A stretch of 37,698 bases of DNA from an uncultured Alphaproteobacteria bacterium (GTDB lineage Bacteria; Pseudomonadota; Alphaproteobacteria; RF32; CAG-239): contig CALYAX010000014.1 in assembly GCA_944393665.1 (NCBI GenBank), forward strand, positions 1 to 37,698, written 5' to 3'. Under the pieces are notes generated by a model. The model was not told the DNA's origin and did not search any database. It saw only the letters and a list, made by a program, of their open reading frames with translations. Positions 6,502 to 16,100 of this stretch are shown in pieces (positions within the stretch are counted from its first letter, which is position 1; the number at the start of each line of letters is the position of its first letter). Both the position numbers and the translations under genes were made by a program.

Positions 6502-7068
6502 ATGAAAACCGAAAAACAGAAAATGCTCGCAGGTGAGTTTTTTGCCTCCCAGGACCCGGAAATTGAACGAGATGCAATAGATTGCCAGAGGGCGGTTTTC
6601 GAGTTTAACAGTTCTCCGGCGCGGCCGTGGAAAGAAAAAAATAAAAAGCTCGCGGCAATTTTTGGCGCAGTTAAAAACACGCCGGCTATTATGTCGCCGT
6701 TTTACTGTGATTATGGATACAACATCTATATCGGCAAAAACTTTTTTGCCAACTACGGCCTGACGATTTTAGACAGCGGCAAAGTAACCATCGGCGATAA
6801 TGTCATGATCGGACCCAACTGCGGCATTTATACGCCCAATCACCCGCTGAACGCCGATGAACGCCTCAATAACGAAGAAATCGGCTTACCGGTCAGTATT
6901 GGCAACAATGTTTGGATTGGGGGAAATGTCGTTGTTCTGCCTGGCGTTTGTATCGGCGACAACGCGGTTATCGGTGCCGGAAGTGTTGTTACCAAAAATA
7001 TTCCGCCATATTCCTTAGCCGTGGGAAATCCCTGTAAAGTGATTAAAGAATTGAGGACCAGACAATGA
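6502..7068 (+). CDS. maltose/galactoside O-acetyltransferase family protein (hexapeptide repeat)
   Basis: 188 residues, ATG preceded by GAAGG. The N-terminal Mac domain starts with [14 protein letters not shown] and is followed by left-handed beta-helix hexapeptide repeats ([42 protein letters not shown]). [11 protein letters not shown] holds the likely catalytic His. The ending [12 protein letters not shown] is typical of Maa/LacA/NodL enzymes, which move an acetyl group from acetyl-CoA to a sugar hydroxyl in the cytoplasm. Length is normal. Its stop overlaps the start of the next acetyltransferase (ATGA), so the two are co-translated. The exact sugar acceptor cannot be told. Confidence 0.9.
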   Translation: MKTEKQKMLAGEFFASQDPEIERDAIDCQRAVFEFNSSPARPWKEKNKKLAAIFGAVKNTPAIMSPFYCDYGYNIYIGKNFFANYGLTILDSGKVTIGDNVMIGPNCGIYTPNHPLNADERLNNEEIGLPVSIGNNVWIGGNVVVLPGVCIGDNAVIGAGSVVTKNIPPYSLAVGNPCKVIKELRTRQ

Positions 7069-7628
7069 AATTAGCAGAGCGGATTGACGGAGAGCGTGTT
7101 TATCTTATCAAGACCGGATGTTCGCAACAGCTGGCAGAAGAAGTTTATCAGCATATCGAAGCGAGCCGAAAAGAACTGCGGCCCTGGCTGGACTGGGAAA
7201 TTTCGACCCTTTCGCCGCAGGATTATCTGAAATTTTTGGAGTTTACCCAGAAACCCTGGACTGAAGGAACCGGTTTTTATTATCTGGTCAGAGATAAAAG
7301 CGATGACAGTTATATCGCCAATTTGTCCGTCAACGAATATATTGGAAAAAAAGAACAGGCGCTATTGGGTTACTGGCAGTCTACGGCCCGCTGCGGCAAC
7401 GGCTATTTGTCCGAGGCGGTCACGGTGCTGGAAAAAGCCCTGTTTGCTGCCGGGTGTCATAAAATCGTGATTGAGACCGATGTCCTGAACCTTAAATCGG
7501 CGGCAATACCGCAGCGTCTGGGGTATAAACTTGAGGGAATTCTGCGGCAGGAGATATTTGCGCCAAACGAAAACCGTTATCGCGACATCAACCATTTTAC
7601 CAAACTGGCCGGGGAACAGAAAAAATAA
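7065..7628 (+). CDS. GNAT N-acetyltransferase, RimJ/RimL type
   Basis: 187 residues, starting in an ATGA overlap with the preceding gene. It has the pattern of the RimL-like GNAT group: an N-terminal RVYLIKTG strand, [20 protein letters not shown] as the acetyl-CoA binding turn and helix, then [22 protein letters not shown]. The enzyme would acetylate an amino group, such as a protein N-terminus or a small molecule. The sequence gives no acceptor. The pairing with a sugar O-acetyltransferase suggests only shared expression. Confidence 0.85.
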   Translation: MKLAERIDGERVYLIKTGCSQQLAEEVYQHIEASRKELRPWLDWEISTLSPQDYLKFLEFTQKPWTEGTGFYYLVRDKSDDSYIANLSVNEYIGKKEQALLGYWQSTARCGNGYLSEAVTVLEKALFAAGCHKIVIETDVLNLKSAAIPQRLGYKLEGILRQEIFAPNENRYRDINHFTKLAGEQKK

Positions 7629-7691
7629 TAATCCCCTTAAAAAAGCATGCAAAAATCTTATATTCTTTCCGAAAAGAAAGGATGATTGAAG

Positions 7692-8354
7692 ATGAGCATA
7701 GTATCTAAAGTTAAAGAAACCGGCGGCGCTTTGTGGCGGTTTTGGACGAGCCCGACCGGTGCATTTATTTTGGCGGTTTCAGGTATTGCCGTGGGTTATT
7801 ATATTTTTTATATCAGCCGTCCGATATTAAAATATGACACCCAGACGATGAACTTTATTTCTTCCAAAAATCAAAATGAATACAAGGTCAATGTCAAGGG
7901 GGAAGAGTACGAAGACCTTTATATGACCAAAGTAACCCTGTATAATGTCGGGGACCAGGCTTTGTCGGGAAGCGACGTCTCAAAAATCGGCCATGACCCG
8001 ATCCGGATTATTATTCCCGAAGACGCTTATATGGTTCATTACACGCTTGACAATACCTCCACGACCGAAGCCGTAACCGCCCATTTAAGCCAGCACCCTT
8101 CCGGCGTGGTGATTGAATTTGACTATCTAAATCCGGGTTATCAGATAGCCGCTTCCATTTTGCACCAAAATCCCAATGCCGAATTTATTGTGAGCGGCAG
8201 CGCGCTGAACGTGAATGAAATTACCCGCGAATGGAGCGATAAACAGCTCAAATTCTGGGGACTGTGGACGCTGGGTATTTTATATCTGCTGCTGGTTATT
8301 TTGTATGTTTATAACCATTGGTACAAAAAGCGCAAGTTATGGGGTAAATTTTAA
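7692..8354 (+). CDS. membrane protein with two TM helices and an exported middle domain
   Basis: 220 residues. The ATG at 7692 follows AAAGGA with nine bases between; a TTG two codons earlier is less likely. Hydrophobic helices lie at about 20-42 and 190-211, leaving about 145 residues between them, probably in the periplasm. That region is rich in beta strands (MTKVTLYNVGDQALSG, DPIRIIIPED, GVVIEFDYLNPG). The C-terminal tail is short and basic. I do not recognise the family. It stands alone between the acetyltransferase pair and a convergent DUF488 gene, with only three bases between the two stop codons. Confidence 0.7.
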   Translation: MSIVSKVKETGGALWRFWTSPTGAFILAVSGIAVGYYIFYISRPILKYDTQTMNFISSKNQNEYKVNVKGEEYEDLYMTKVTLYNVGDQALSGSDVSKIGHDPIRIIIPEDAYMVHYTLDNTSTTEAVTAHLSQHPSGVVIEFDYLNPGYQIAASILHQNPNAEFIVSGSALNVNEITREWSDKQLKFWGLWTLGILYLLLVILYVYNHWYKKRKLWGKF

Positions 8355-8357
8355 GCT

Positions 8358-8729
8358 TCAGAAAGCTCTGATTTCCGCCAAAACTCGGGCGCTCAAAAAC
8401 TCTTTCAGAACCACCGCATTATTATGCTCCTGATCGTGAGAAGCATACAGCAGGGTTGCTTTCCGGCGGCCCTGCAAGTGTTTTAAAAGCTCATTAACCG
8501 CATTCCGGTTATGTTTCAACTCCGTCAGGTAGCGGCCATGAAAAGAACGCCAGTTATTTTCAGCATGAAAATCCTGCCGCAGCTGATCCGACGGCGCCAA
8601 ATCTTTCGCCCAAAGATCAAGTTTTGCCTTTTCTTTGCTCAGACCCCGCGGCCACAAGCGGTCAACCAAAATCCGGTAACCGTCTTCCGCTGACGGCTGT
8701 TCATAAACCCGTTTGATTTCAATATCCAT
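8358..8729 (-). CDS. DUF488 family protein (YeaO-like)
   Basis: 123 residues, ATG preceded by AAGGAG. It carries the family landmarks IKRVYEQPSAEDGYRILVDRLWPRGL, DLWAKDLAPSDQLR, FHGRY and LLYASHDQEHNNAVVLKEFL. The size equals the single-domain family members. The biochemical role of the family is not established. It is transcribed towards the membrane protein gene at its left, and divergently from pyrophosphatase at its right. Confidence 0.9.
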   Translation of the reverse strand: MDIEIKRVYEQPSAEDGYRILVDRLWPRGLSKEKAKLDLWAKDLAPSDQLRQDFHAENNWRSFHGRYLTELKHNRNAVNELLKHLQGRRKATLLYASHDQEHNNAVVLKEFLSARVLAEIRAF

Positions 8730-8815
8730 CTTTTTCTCCTTTGCGGAATTACATATTGCTCTCCGGCAAATTTTAAATGAGTGGCGTCAGAAGCAGTATA
8801 ATTTCAATAAATAGA

Positions 8816-8843
8816 TTTACATTTTTAAAAAATCTTCTATCTT
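8816..8843 (+). promoter_or_regulatory. likely promoter of pyrophosphatase gene
   Basis: TTTACA (8816-8821) and TATCTT (8838-8843) with a 16-nt spacer, followed 44 nt later by the ppa ATG with GAAAGGA in between. It matches a sigma-70 type promoter at eight or nine of twelve positions. Confidence 0.45.
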
Positions 8844-8887
8844 GTCCCCATTTGCAGAAGATTAAAAATTCAGAAAGGACTTAAAAA

Positions 8888-9439
8888 ATGTTGCATCCCT
8901 GGCATGGCGTCAGCTGCGGCGAAAACGCCCCGGATATCGTGACGGCCATTATTGAAATTCCCAAAGGCTCTCAGACTAAATATGAACTCGATAAAGCCAG
9001 CGGCCTGCTGAAAGTGGACCGCATTTTGTATTCGGCAGTTCATTATCCGGCCAATTACGGCTTTATCCCGCAAAGTTACTGTGAAGACAATGACCCGCTG
9101 GACGTGCTGGTTATGTGTCAGGAAAGTGTTCTGCCGCTGTCGATTATGCGGGTGCGCCCGATCGGGGTGATGAAAATGATTGACCAGGGCGAAGCCGATG
9201 ACAAAATTATTGCCGTTCATGTTGATGATCCGGAATTTGCCCAATATACCTCAATTGACGAACTGCCCCAGCACTGCCTGCGGATTTTGCGCCGTTTTTT
9301 TGAAGATTATAAGCTGCTTGAAAATAAAGAAGTTAAGATTCAGAAGTTTTTAGGACCGCAGGAGGCGCGTGAGGTTATTAAAGACGCTTTTGCTCTTTAT
9401 CAAAACTGCAAAGAAAAATTAACCGGGTATGAAAAATAA
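8888..9439 (+). CDS. ppa: inorganic pyrophosphatase, family I
   Basis: 183 residues, ATG after GAAAGGA. Hydrolyses pyrophosphate to phosphate in the cytoplasm and pulls nucleotide-forming reactions forward. The family I active-site segments are all present: [14 protein letters not shown] (about 25-38), [11 protein letters not shown] (about 54-64), [10 protein letters not shown] (about 68-77, metal-binding Asp residues) and the later DDKIIAV and [14 protein letters not shown]. The length is typical for the hexameric bacterial enzyme. It has its own promoter-like sequence and is monocistronic or weakly coupled to the following lipoprotein gene. Confidence 0.97.
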   Translation: MLHPWHGVSCGENAPDIVTAIIEIPKGSQTKYELDKASGLLKVDRILYSAVHYPANYGFIPQSYCEDNDPLDVLVMCQESVLPLSIMRVRPIGVMKMIDQGEADDKIIAVHVDDPEFAQYTSIDELPQHCLRILRRFFEDYKLLENKEVKIQKFLGPQEAREVIKDAFALYQNCKEKLTGYEK

Positions 9440-9504
9440 TTTCGGCTTGCAATTTTTGCCGGTTATTTTAAAGTAAGTACAGCATTTTATACGAGGAGAA
9501 AACG

Positions 9505-10146
9505 ATGAAAAAATCTTTGATTTGTACTGTTTTAGCCTGCTCTTTGCTGAGCGCCTGCGCCATTGACCCCTACACCGGGGAAAGCCGGGTTTCCAAAACG
9601 GCATGGGGTACCGGAATCGGCACCGCCGCCGGAGCGGGAATCGGTGCCATTGCCGGCGGCAAAAAAGGTGCCCTGATCGGAGCCGGTGTTGGTGCGCTGG
9701 CCGGAGCTGCTACCGGTGGTTATATGGATATTCAGGCCCGCAAACTGCGCGAACAGCTGGTTGGCACCGGCGTTCAGGTTAAGCAGGTTGACGGCCGGAT
9801 TTATCTGATTATGCCGGGAAATATTACCTTTGATACCAATGAGGCAGTCATTAAAACCAGTTTTACTCCGGTTTTAGATTCGGTTGCCAAAGTGATTACC
9901 GAATATAACAAGACGATGGTTCAAATTGTGGGCTATACCGACAATACCGGAAGCGCCGCGCTGAACAATTCATTGTCGCTGCGCCGGGCCAATGCCGTTT
10001 CCAACTATCTGCGGCTGCGCGGCGTAAACGGCAGCCGGATTATTACCGACGGCATGGGATCCGCCAATCCGATTGCATCTAACGCCACCGCTGCCGGAAG
10101 GGAGCAAAACCGCAGAGTTGAAATTGCCTTGATTAACCAGCAATAA
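9505..10146 (+). CDS. OmpA-family lipoprotein with glycine zipper (YiaD-like)
   Basis: 213 residues, ATG after GAGGAG. A lipoprotein signal ends in LLSAC with the acylated Cys at 18. Residues about 35-75 form a Gly/Ala-rich zipper (GTGIGTAAGAGIGAIAGG and repeats), a membrane-inserting or membrane-spanning segment. The OmpA C-terminal domain (about 95-213) has ITFDTNEAVI, IVGYTDNTGS and NRRVEIALI, with the Asp and Arg that bind diaminopimelate of peptidoglycan. It should sit in the outer membrane and anchor it to the wall. A clean terminator follows. Confidence 0.93.
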   Translation: MKKSLICTVLACSLLSACAIDPYTGESRVSKTAWGTGIGTAAGAGIGAIAGGKKGALIGAGVGALAGAATGGYMDIQARKLREQLVGTGVQVKQVDGRIYLIMPGNITFDTNEAVIKTSFTPVLDSVAKVITEYNKTMVQIVGYTDNTGSAALNNSLSLRRANAVSNYLRLRGVNGSRIITDGMGSANPIASNATAAGREQNRRVEIALINQQ

Positions 10147-10158
10147 AGACCATATCCT

Positions 10159-10186
10159 TAAGGCAGCTCCGGCTGCCTTATTTTTT
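10159..10186 (+). terminator. Rho-independent terminator
   Basis: An 8-bp stem AAGGCAGC/GCTGCCTT with a TCCG loop, followed by a T-rich run, directly after the OmpA-like gene. It lies just in front of the DUF2157 gene, whose ribosome site (TAGGAG) follows. Confidence 0.85.
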
Positions 10187-10199
10187 AGGAGAACAAAAA

Positions 10200-11378
10200 A
10201 TGAACCTGCTAAAAAAACTGGACAGCTGGGAAAGCGCCGGGCTGGTGTCCGAAGCGCAGAAACAGGCGATTGCGGCTTTTGAACAACGCTGCCACAAACC
10301 GCGGGGGCTCATGGCGCTGCTGATTATCAGCGCCTTGTTTATCGGCACCGGATTTATTTCACTGATTGCGGCAAACTGGGATAATATTTCCGGTACCGTC
10401 AAAATCGGTTTGGACTGGCTGGCTTTGGGCAGTGCTGCCGGCGTAATTCTCTTTTGTTCGAAAAAAGGAAAAGAAACCGCCAAAGAAATCTGGCTGCTTA
10501 TATATGCGCTGCTGATTTTGGGAAGTATCGGGCTTACCGCGCAGGTTTTTCAGATTCAGTCTTATGATTTGCGCGGCTGGTTTATCTGGTCGCTGCTGCT
10601 GATTCCGCTGCTGCCTTGGAGCAACAAACCGATTTTAGCCATGGCCTGGGTACCGGTATTTATATACAGCGGATTTGACCTGCTGGTGCGGCAAAACTGG
10701 TTTTCTGAAATGTGCCGCCGGATTGACCGGGCATTTGACGGGGCGACCTGGATTGTGCTGCTAATTCTTGGCACTCTGGCTTACAGCGGATTGAAATTCC
10801 GGCTGCAAAACAGCAAACCGCAGATTGTCCGGGCTTGGGGATTCTGGCTGGCTTTGACGCTGGCGTTATCAATCGTTTTCTTTGATGTTATTTCGGACGG
10901 GGGCTGGAGAAGCGGCTATTTTTATGACAGCCGTCAGGGACCGGACGGAAGCGGCACAGCGTTGATTATGCTGGCAGCGACCTTTCTCATCTGGCTGGAG
11001 CAAAAACTCGGAAGCGGCAAAATTTTCGGGCTGCTCATCGGACTGATGGTGTTTTTCTTTGCCGGGAGTACTTTAATCCCTGAAAGCAGGCTGGCTCACC
11101 AAATGTGGGGCGTCCTGCTGACGCTCTCTGCTTTGGGGGCGGTTATGGCCTACGCCTGCCACACCGGGCGTCATCAGCTGCTTAATTGGGCGACGGGACT
11201 GGCAATCTTAAGGATATTTATTATATATCTGCAGGTATTCGGGAGCCTGCTGCTTACGGGGATCGGGCTTATCAGCTCCGGGGTTGTGCTGCTTCTGCTT
11301 ATTGCAGGCTGGAATCATCTGCGCCGCGGGGAAATTTTTAATAAACCGGGAGGACAATCATGTCAGAACGTAAATTAA
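10200..11378 (+). CDS. DUF2157 multi-pass membrane protein
   Basis: 392 residues, ATG after TAGGAG. The soluble N-terminal helix region (about 1-38: KLDSWESAGLVSEAQKQAIAAFE) matches the start of DUF2157 proteins. About ten hydrophobic segments follow (for example LMALLIISALFIGTGFISLI and WLALGSAAGVILFC). The family is usually encoded beside a GDYXXLXY protein, and that is the case here with a 19-nt overlap. Function is unknown in the family. The operon continues into a histidine phosphatase. Confidence 0.88.
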   Translation: MNLLKKLDSWESAGLVSEAQKQAIAAFEQRCHKPRGLMALLIISALFIGTGFISLIAANWDNISGTVKIGLDWLALGSAAGVILFCSKKGKETAKEIWLLIYALLILGSIGLTAQVFQIQSYDLRGWFIWSLLLIPLLPWSNKPILAMAWVPVFIYSGFDLLVRQNWFSEMCRRIDRAFDGATWIVLLILGTLAYSGLKFRLQNSKPQIVRAWGFWLALTLALSIVFFDVISDGGWRSGYFYDSRQGPDGSGTALIMLAATFLIWLEQKLGSGKIFGLLIGLMVFFFAGSTLIPESRLAHQMWGVLLTLSALGAVMAYACHTGRHQLLNWATGLAILRIFIIYLQVFGSLLLTGIGLISSGVVLLLLIAGWNHLRRGEIFNKPGGQSCQNVN

Positions 11379-11803
11379 TGGCCCTTTTGCTCCTGATCCC
11401 GCTGGTGTTTTTTATCAGCTGGGTCGGCATGATCAAATATATGGATTATATGGCCGAAAACCATGTTAAAATAGCCGTGCGGGGTTATGACCCGCGCAAT
11501 CTGTTGTCGGGCCATTATCTTAATCTGGAACTGGATTGGAATGCTACTGACTGTGGGCAGTTTGTCAACCGGAAATGCCCGCGCACCAAATTTAAAAACG
11601 TCTACCAACTGTTTGTTCCGGAAGAACGCGCTGCAGAGCTTGACCGGACGGTACGCTTTAATGACAACCGTTATAAAATCGAGCTGCTGTTTAATTACCG
11701 CCGCGGAAACCAGCCGCGCCTGAAAGAAATGCTGATCGAGGGGCAGCCCTGGCGCCAATGGCTGGCAAAACAGCCTGAATCTGCCGCGGAGCCGCAATCA
11801 TGA
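11360..11803 (+). CDS. GDYXXLXY domain protein
   Basis: 147 residues, with GGGAGG before the ATG. One N-terminal membrane helix (about 6-26) is followed by an exported domain. The family motif appears as GYDPRNLLSGHYLNLELDW (about 43-61): GHYLNLELDW stands for the GDYxxLxY pattern, with His in place of Asp. The C-terminus is hydrophilic. Members accompany DUF2157 proteins, and the two genes overlap here, which suggests a membrane complex. The role is not known. Confidence 0.88.
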   Translation: MSERKLMALLLLIPLVFFISWVGMIKYMDYMAENHVKIAVRGYDPRNLLSGHYLNLELDWNATDCGQFVNRKCPRTKFKNVYQLFVPEERAAELDRTVRFNDNRYKIELLFNYRRGNQPRLKEMLIEGQPWRQWLAKQPESAAEPQS

Positions 11804-12360
11804 GTGTGCTGGTCAGCCTGGGACGGCATGAAGAGTACGGCCCTTCCCTGCAGATGCCAATTTCACTGCCCGGAGCTGTTAAAGCCTGGCTGAGTTCGGC
11901 TCTGATAGAAGAAAAATGCGGGCGCCCCGATATTATTATGAGTTCGCCGGTTGCCCGGGCGCAGGCGACGGCAACGCTAAGGTCACGTGCCTGGGGGAAA
12001 ATTCCGCTGATAATACGCGATGAGCTGGAAGAAAATGCCGACAGCGTCACAACTGCCGCTTTCAAGATTGAACTGGCAGAAGAAGCCGCTGCCAAAAGAT
12101 GGCAGCATGTCCATCTGGTGACCCACGCGCCGACGATTGCCCGGCTTAATGACGGGTATGCCGTGCCTCTTAATACCGGAGATATTCTGGTTTGGAAAGC
12201 CGAGAGCTGGGAAGATATGGCCGAAAACATAAAAAAATCCAGCCTGATCCGCAGTTATAAGCTCGCTGCGACAGCGCAGTTTGCCGACCTGGTACGCGCC
12301 AGCGCGGCCGATAAAATAGACAATATTGCCGACCTTGCTGAATGGCTGGCACCAAAATAG
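11800..12360 (+). CDS. histidine phosphatase superfamily protein (SixA/phosphoglycerate mutase fold)
   Basis: 186 residues, overlapping the preceding stop as ATGA. Arg9-His10 in LGRHEE replaces the usual RHG and would supply the phospho-accepting His. SSPVARAQATA (48-58) gives the second Arg, RDELEE the acid, and LVTHAPTIARL (106-116) the second His. The C-terminal 60 residues are helical and less conserved. The substrate is not indicated: it could be a phosphohistidine protein or a small metabolite. Third gene of the DUF2157 operon. Confidence 0.8.
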   Translation: MSVLVSLGRHEEYGPSLQMPISLPGAVKAWLSSALIEEKCGRPDIIMSSPVARAQATATLRSRAWGKIPLIIRDELEENADSVTTAAFKIELAEEAAAKRWQHVHLVTHAPTIARLNDGYAVPLNTGDILVWKAESWEDMAENIKKSSLIRSYKLAATAQFADLVRASAADKIDNIADLAEWLAPK

Positions 12361-12428
12361 CGATGATAAAAGGTTTCCGAACCGGCAAAAGGCCTGCCCA
12401 AAAGCAATAAATGAAAGCGCCGTCTTCC

Positions 12429-13094
12429 CTAGAGCCCGACACGGGCATCAACACCGTTGTCACGCAAAGTTTGGACAATTTCAGCGAGATATAACTTTTC
12501 AGCATAATGCAACTGCCCGTCGGACAGGCAGATTTTGACACATTCCCTGAGCAGGTCTTCCGCTGCGTCCGGGGTTGCCGATTTGATAGCGGCAAGTGCC
12601 TGATAAAAGCGTGCCTCATCAGGCTGTAACCCTTGAAGATAAGTGTTGACATACTGGTGACTCAGACTGGAAGTCGCCGGAATTTTTTCAATAATGTAAT
12701 CATAAATGATTTTTTCTTTGATGGGAATAAAATTACTGCAGCAATCGGCGACAAAAGTCATAATGACCAAATCGACGTCTATTGGCTCAAACAAACGTTT
12801 GTCAACCAGCGGGGTGTTTTTATCCGGCGGCGGCAGATCGGAATTTCCGCCTTGGAAATCAGCCAGAAAATCTGCCGGCGAAGCATAGTATTTCTCATTG
12901 GTCAAATCCAACAGGTCGTGAATAAAAACACTGTCAAAAACATATGATTTCTGATTGCGGTAAAAATAAATATCAAAAAAGATATTGTTGTCCTTTTTCC
13001 AGACGTTTTTAATCGCCGCATTTTCTTCATAAAGGCGGTTATTGCGTATCAGATGGACTATCATGTTATAATATTTAAGCTTATCGGCACTCAT
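12429..13094 (-). CDS. TerB-like domain protein
   Basis: 221 residues, from an ATG with GGAGAA upstream; the longer frame begins at a TTG without a ribosome site. The C-terminal 100 residues look like a TerB helical domain: DLVIMTFVADCCSNFIPIKEKIIYDYI, later LLRECVKICLSDGQLHYAEKLYLAEIVQTL, where TerB proteins carry metal-binding acids. The N-terminal 90 residues are mixed and unassigned. TerB-like domains occur in stress and envelope-associated proteins; nothing here points to tellurite. The gene lies downstream of mfd on the same strand, separated by 60 nt. Confidence 0.65.
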   Translation of the reverse strand: MSADKLKYYNMIVHLIRNNRLYEENAAIKNVWKKDNNIFFDIYFYRNQKSYVFDSVFIHDLLDLTNEKYYASPADFLADFQGGNSDLPPPDKNTPLVDKRLFEPIDVDLVIMTFVADCCSNFIPIKEKIIYDYIIEKIPATSSLSHQYVNTYLQGLQPDEARFYQALAAIKSATPDAAEDLLRECVKICLSDGQLHYAEKLYLAEIVQTLRDNGVDARVGL

Positions 13095-13154
13095 AAGTTT
13101 CTCCGTTTTTATTTTAAACGAGAGATAACGGCTTGGCAAACAAAATCTCGAAAA

Positions 13155-16100
13155 TTAAGCTTGAATATTCACCAAATTGACCAACCGGGATACATAGGTC
13201 TTGATTGTTTCGACACGGAGGGCGTAACTTTCGAGATTTTTTTCGATAAACAGCTTCTGGTCGGGACGGATTTTAATGGCGCCGAACTGCATTTCAATAA
13301 AATGAATCAACTTTTCGGGCTCGGGAAAAGAATTATTGCGGAAAGCGATCAAAATCCCCTTGGCTCCGGCATCGATTTTCTCAATATTGGCAGTACGGCA
13401 CAACAATTTTATTTCCACAGTTTTCAGCAGGTTGTCAACCTCCGGCGGCAGAGGACCGAAACGGTCGACCAATTCTTCGCGCATGTCGGCAATTCCCTCT
13501 TTGCCATCGATTTCACCGATACGTTTATACAGCCCCAGGCGCACACCCAGATCCCGCACATAACTTTCAGGAATCATAATCGGGATTCCGGTCGTAATCT
13601 GCGGGGCCCAGTCATGGATTTGTGTTGATTTGACATCACCGAGAGAAGCCGATTTGAGGCGGAGAATTTCTTCCTCCAGCATATGCTGATACAAAGCAAT
13701 TCCCACTTCCTTAATATGGCCCGACTGTTCTTCACCCAAAATATTTCCCGAGCCGCGGATGTCCATATCGTGGCTGGCCAGGGAGAACCCGGCGCCTAAA
13801 GTATCCAAAGCCTGCAAAATATTCAGACGGCGTTCGGCAATGGGTTTGAGAATGCGTTTCGGCGGAATGGTGAAGTAACAATATCCGCGCAGTTTGGCGC
13901 GCCCGACCCGACCCTTGAGCTGATATAACTGAGCGAGGCCGAACATATCGGACCGGTAAACAATCATCGTATTTACCGAAGGCATATCAATGCCGGATTC
14001 AATAATGGTGGTGGACAGCAGCAGATCCGCCTTGCCGTCGGCAAAATCATTCATAACGCCCTCAAGCTGTTTGACGGGCATCTGGCCGTGAGCAACCAGA
14101 ATTTTGATATCCGGGACCAGAGCACGCAAATCGCGTTCCACGCCGGCAATATCCGATACCCGGGGGCAAACCACAAAAACCTGTCCGCCGCGGAATTTTT
14201 CGCGCAAGATAGCCTCGCGCACCATCACGGGGTCAAACGGCATCACAAAAGTCCGCGCTGCCAGACGGTCAACCGGGGGCGTGGCAATAATGCTCAGCTG
14301 TTTGACACCGGTCAGGGACAGCTGCAATGTCCGCGGTATCGGGGTGGCGGTCAGGGTCAAGACATGAACATCTGATTTCAGACTTTTCAGTTTTTCTTTG
14401 TGGGCAACACCAAAATGCTGCTCTTCATCAATAATCAGCAGCCCGAGGTTGCAGAATTTAATATCTTTAGACAGCAGCGCATGTGTTCCGATGACAATTT
14501 CAACAGAGCCGTCGGCCAGCCCCTGTTTGGTCTGAGCAGCCTCTTTGGGCGTCACCAGACGGGAAAGCATTTTAACCCGGACGGGAAAACCTTCCAGACG
14601 CTGCTTAAAGTTTTGATAATGCTGGCGCGCCAATAAGGTGGTGGGCACGATTAAAGCCACCTGGGCTCCGGAAGCAGCAACGGCAAAAGCCGCCCGCAGC
14701 GCCACCTCGGTTTTGCCAAAGCCGACATCGCCGCATACCAGGCGGTCCATGGGAACAGCAGCATTTAAATCGGCCATGACATCGCTGATGGCGTTCAGCT
14801 GGTCATCGGTTTCATTATAAGGAAAGCGCGAGCAGAAATCATCATAAAGCCCCTGCGGCGGCGTAAAACAATCCGCCTTTTTCAACTGGCGCTCGGCAGC
14901 AATTTTAATCAGCTTTTCGGCAATGTCGCGGATTTTTTCTTTTACTTTGGCCTTTTTGGCCTGCCAGGCTACGCCGCCCAGCACATCCAGCTGGATATTG
15001 TCATCTTCGATGCCGTACCGGGAAACAACTTCAATATTTTCCACCGGCACAAACAGTTTGGCATCATTGGCATAAACAATTTTCAAACAGTCGTGCGGCG
15101 CACCGCCGGCAGTAATGTTTTCCAAGCCCATAAAGCGGCCGATGCCATGTTCAATATGAACCACAAGTTCGCCGATATTCAAAGCCGAAACATCGGCAAT
15201 AAAATCTTTGGCCGTCACTTTTTTAAGATGGCGGCGGTTCTGGCGCTCGCCAAGAATATCCGCCTCCCCGATCAGGCACCAGCCCTGCCCCTTAAAACCG
15301 TGAACCAGCGGCATAACGGCAAGAACCGTTTTCGTTTGCGATTTGCCGGCTGCTTCGGCCCAATTTTCGGCGAAACCCAGGTCCGGAATTTCATATTCAT
15401 TCATTAAACTGAACAGGCGTTCCCTTGACCCCTCGCTGTAACAGGCAATAATCCGGGCCAATTTTTTATTTTCGGCCAGATAGTCTTTTAAAGCTGAATA
15501 AATCTGTCCGGCATTAATGTTTTTTGCGTTAGAAAAATTTCGTCCCGGAATGACTCCGGCATTGATAACATTTTCACCGTCAGGTATACTTAAACTTGTG
15601 AGTTCAACAGCTTGTTTTTTATCAATTATTTTTTTAAACTGTTCATTGGTCAAAAAGAACAGCTCCGGTTTAACCGGGCGGTAAACATCGATTTCGGCAG
15701 CTGATTTGACCGACAAAGCCTCCAGCCGCGCCTGATAATAATCGGCGATGCTTTCTGCTTTAGCCCGTGCCGCCTCATCAATATTTTTGCCCAAAACCAA
15801 TTTGGCGGCGGGCAGATAATCAAAAAGCGTCGGCAGGCTGTTGTCATAGAAAAACGGCAGCCAGTTTTCCATACCAAGATATTTGCGGCCTTCAGAAACT
15901 GCCTCATAAATTTCGTCATCTTTGAAAGCAGCGCCAAAAGCCTCGCGATAATTGGCGCGGAAAGATTTTATGGTATTGTCATTAAGCAAAACCTCGCTCA
16001 TGACCTTAAAGGTATAGCTTTTTATTTCACCGGTGGTGCGCTGGCTCATGGCGTCGAAGGTGCGAATACGCTCGACCTCGTCATCAAAGAGATCAATCCG

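Noticed and set aside
12429..13094. Tellurite resistance operon
   Set aside because: Only a TerB-like domain is present; no other ter genes are nearby.
13095..13139. Upstream extension of the TerB-like protein to a TTG start
   Set aside because: The ATG at 13094 has a well-spaced GGAGAA, the TTG has none.
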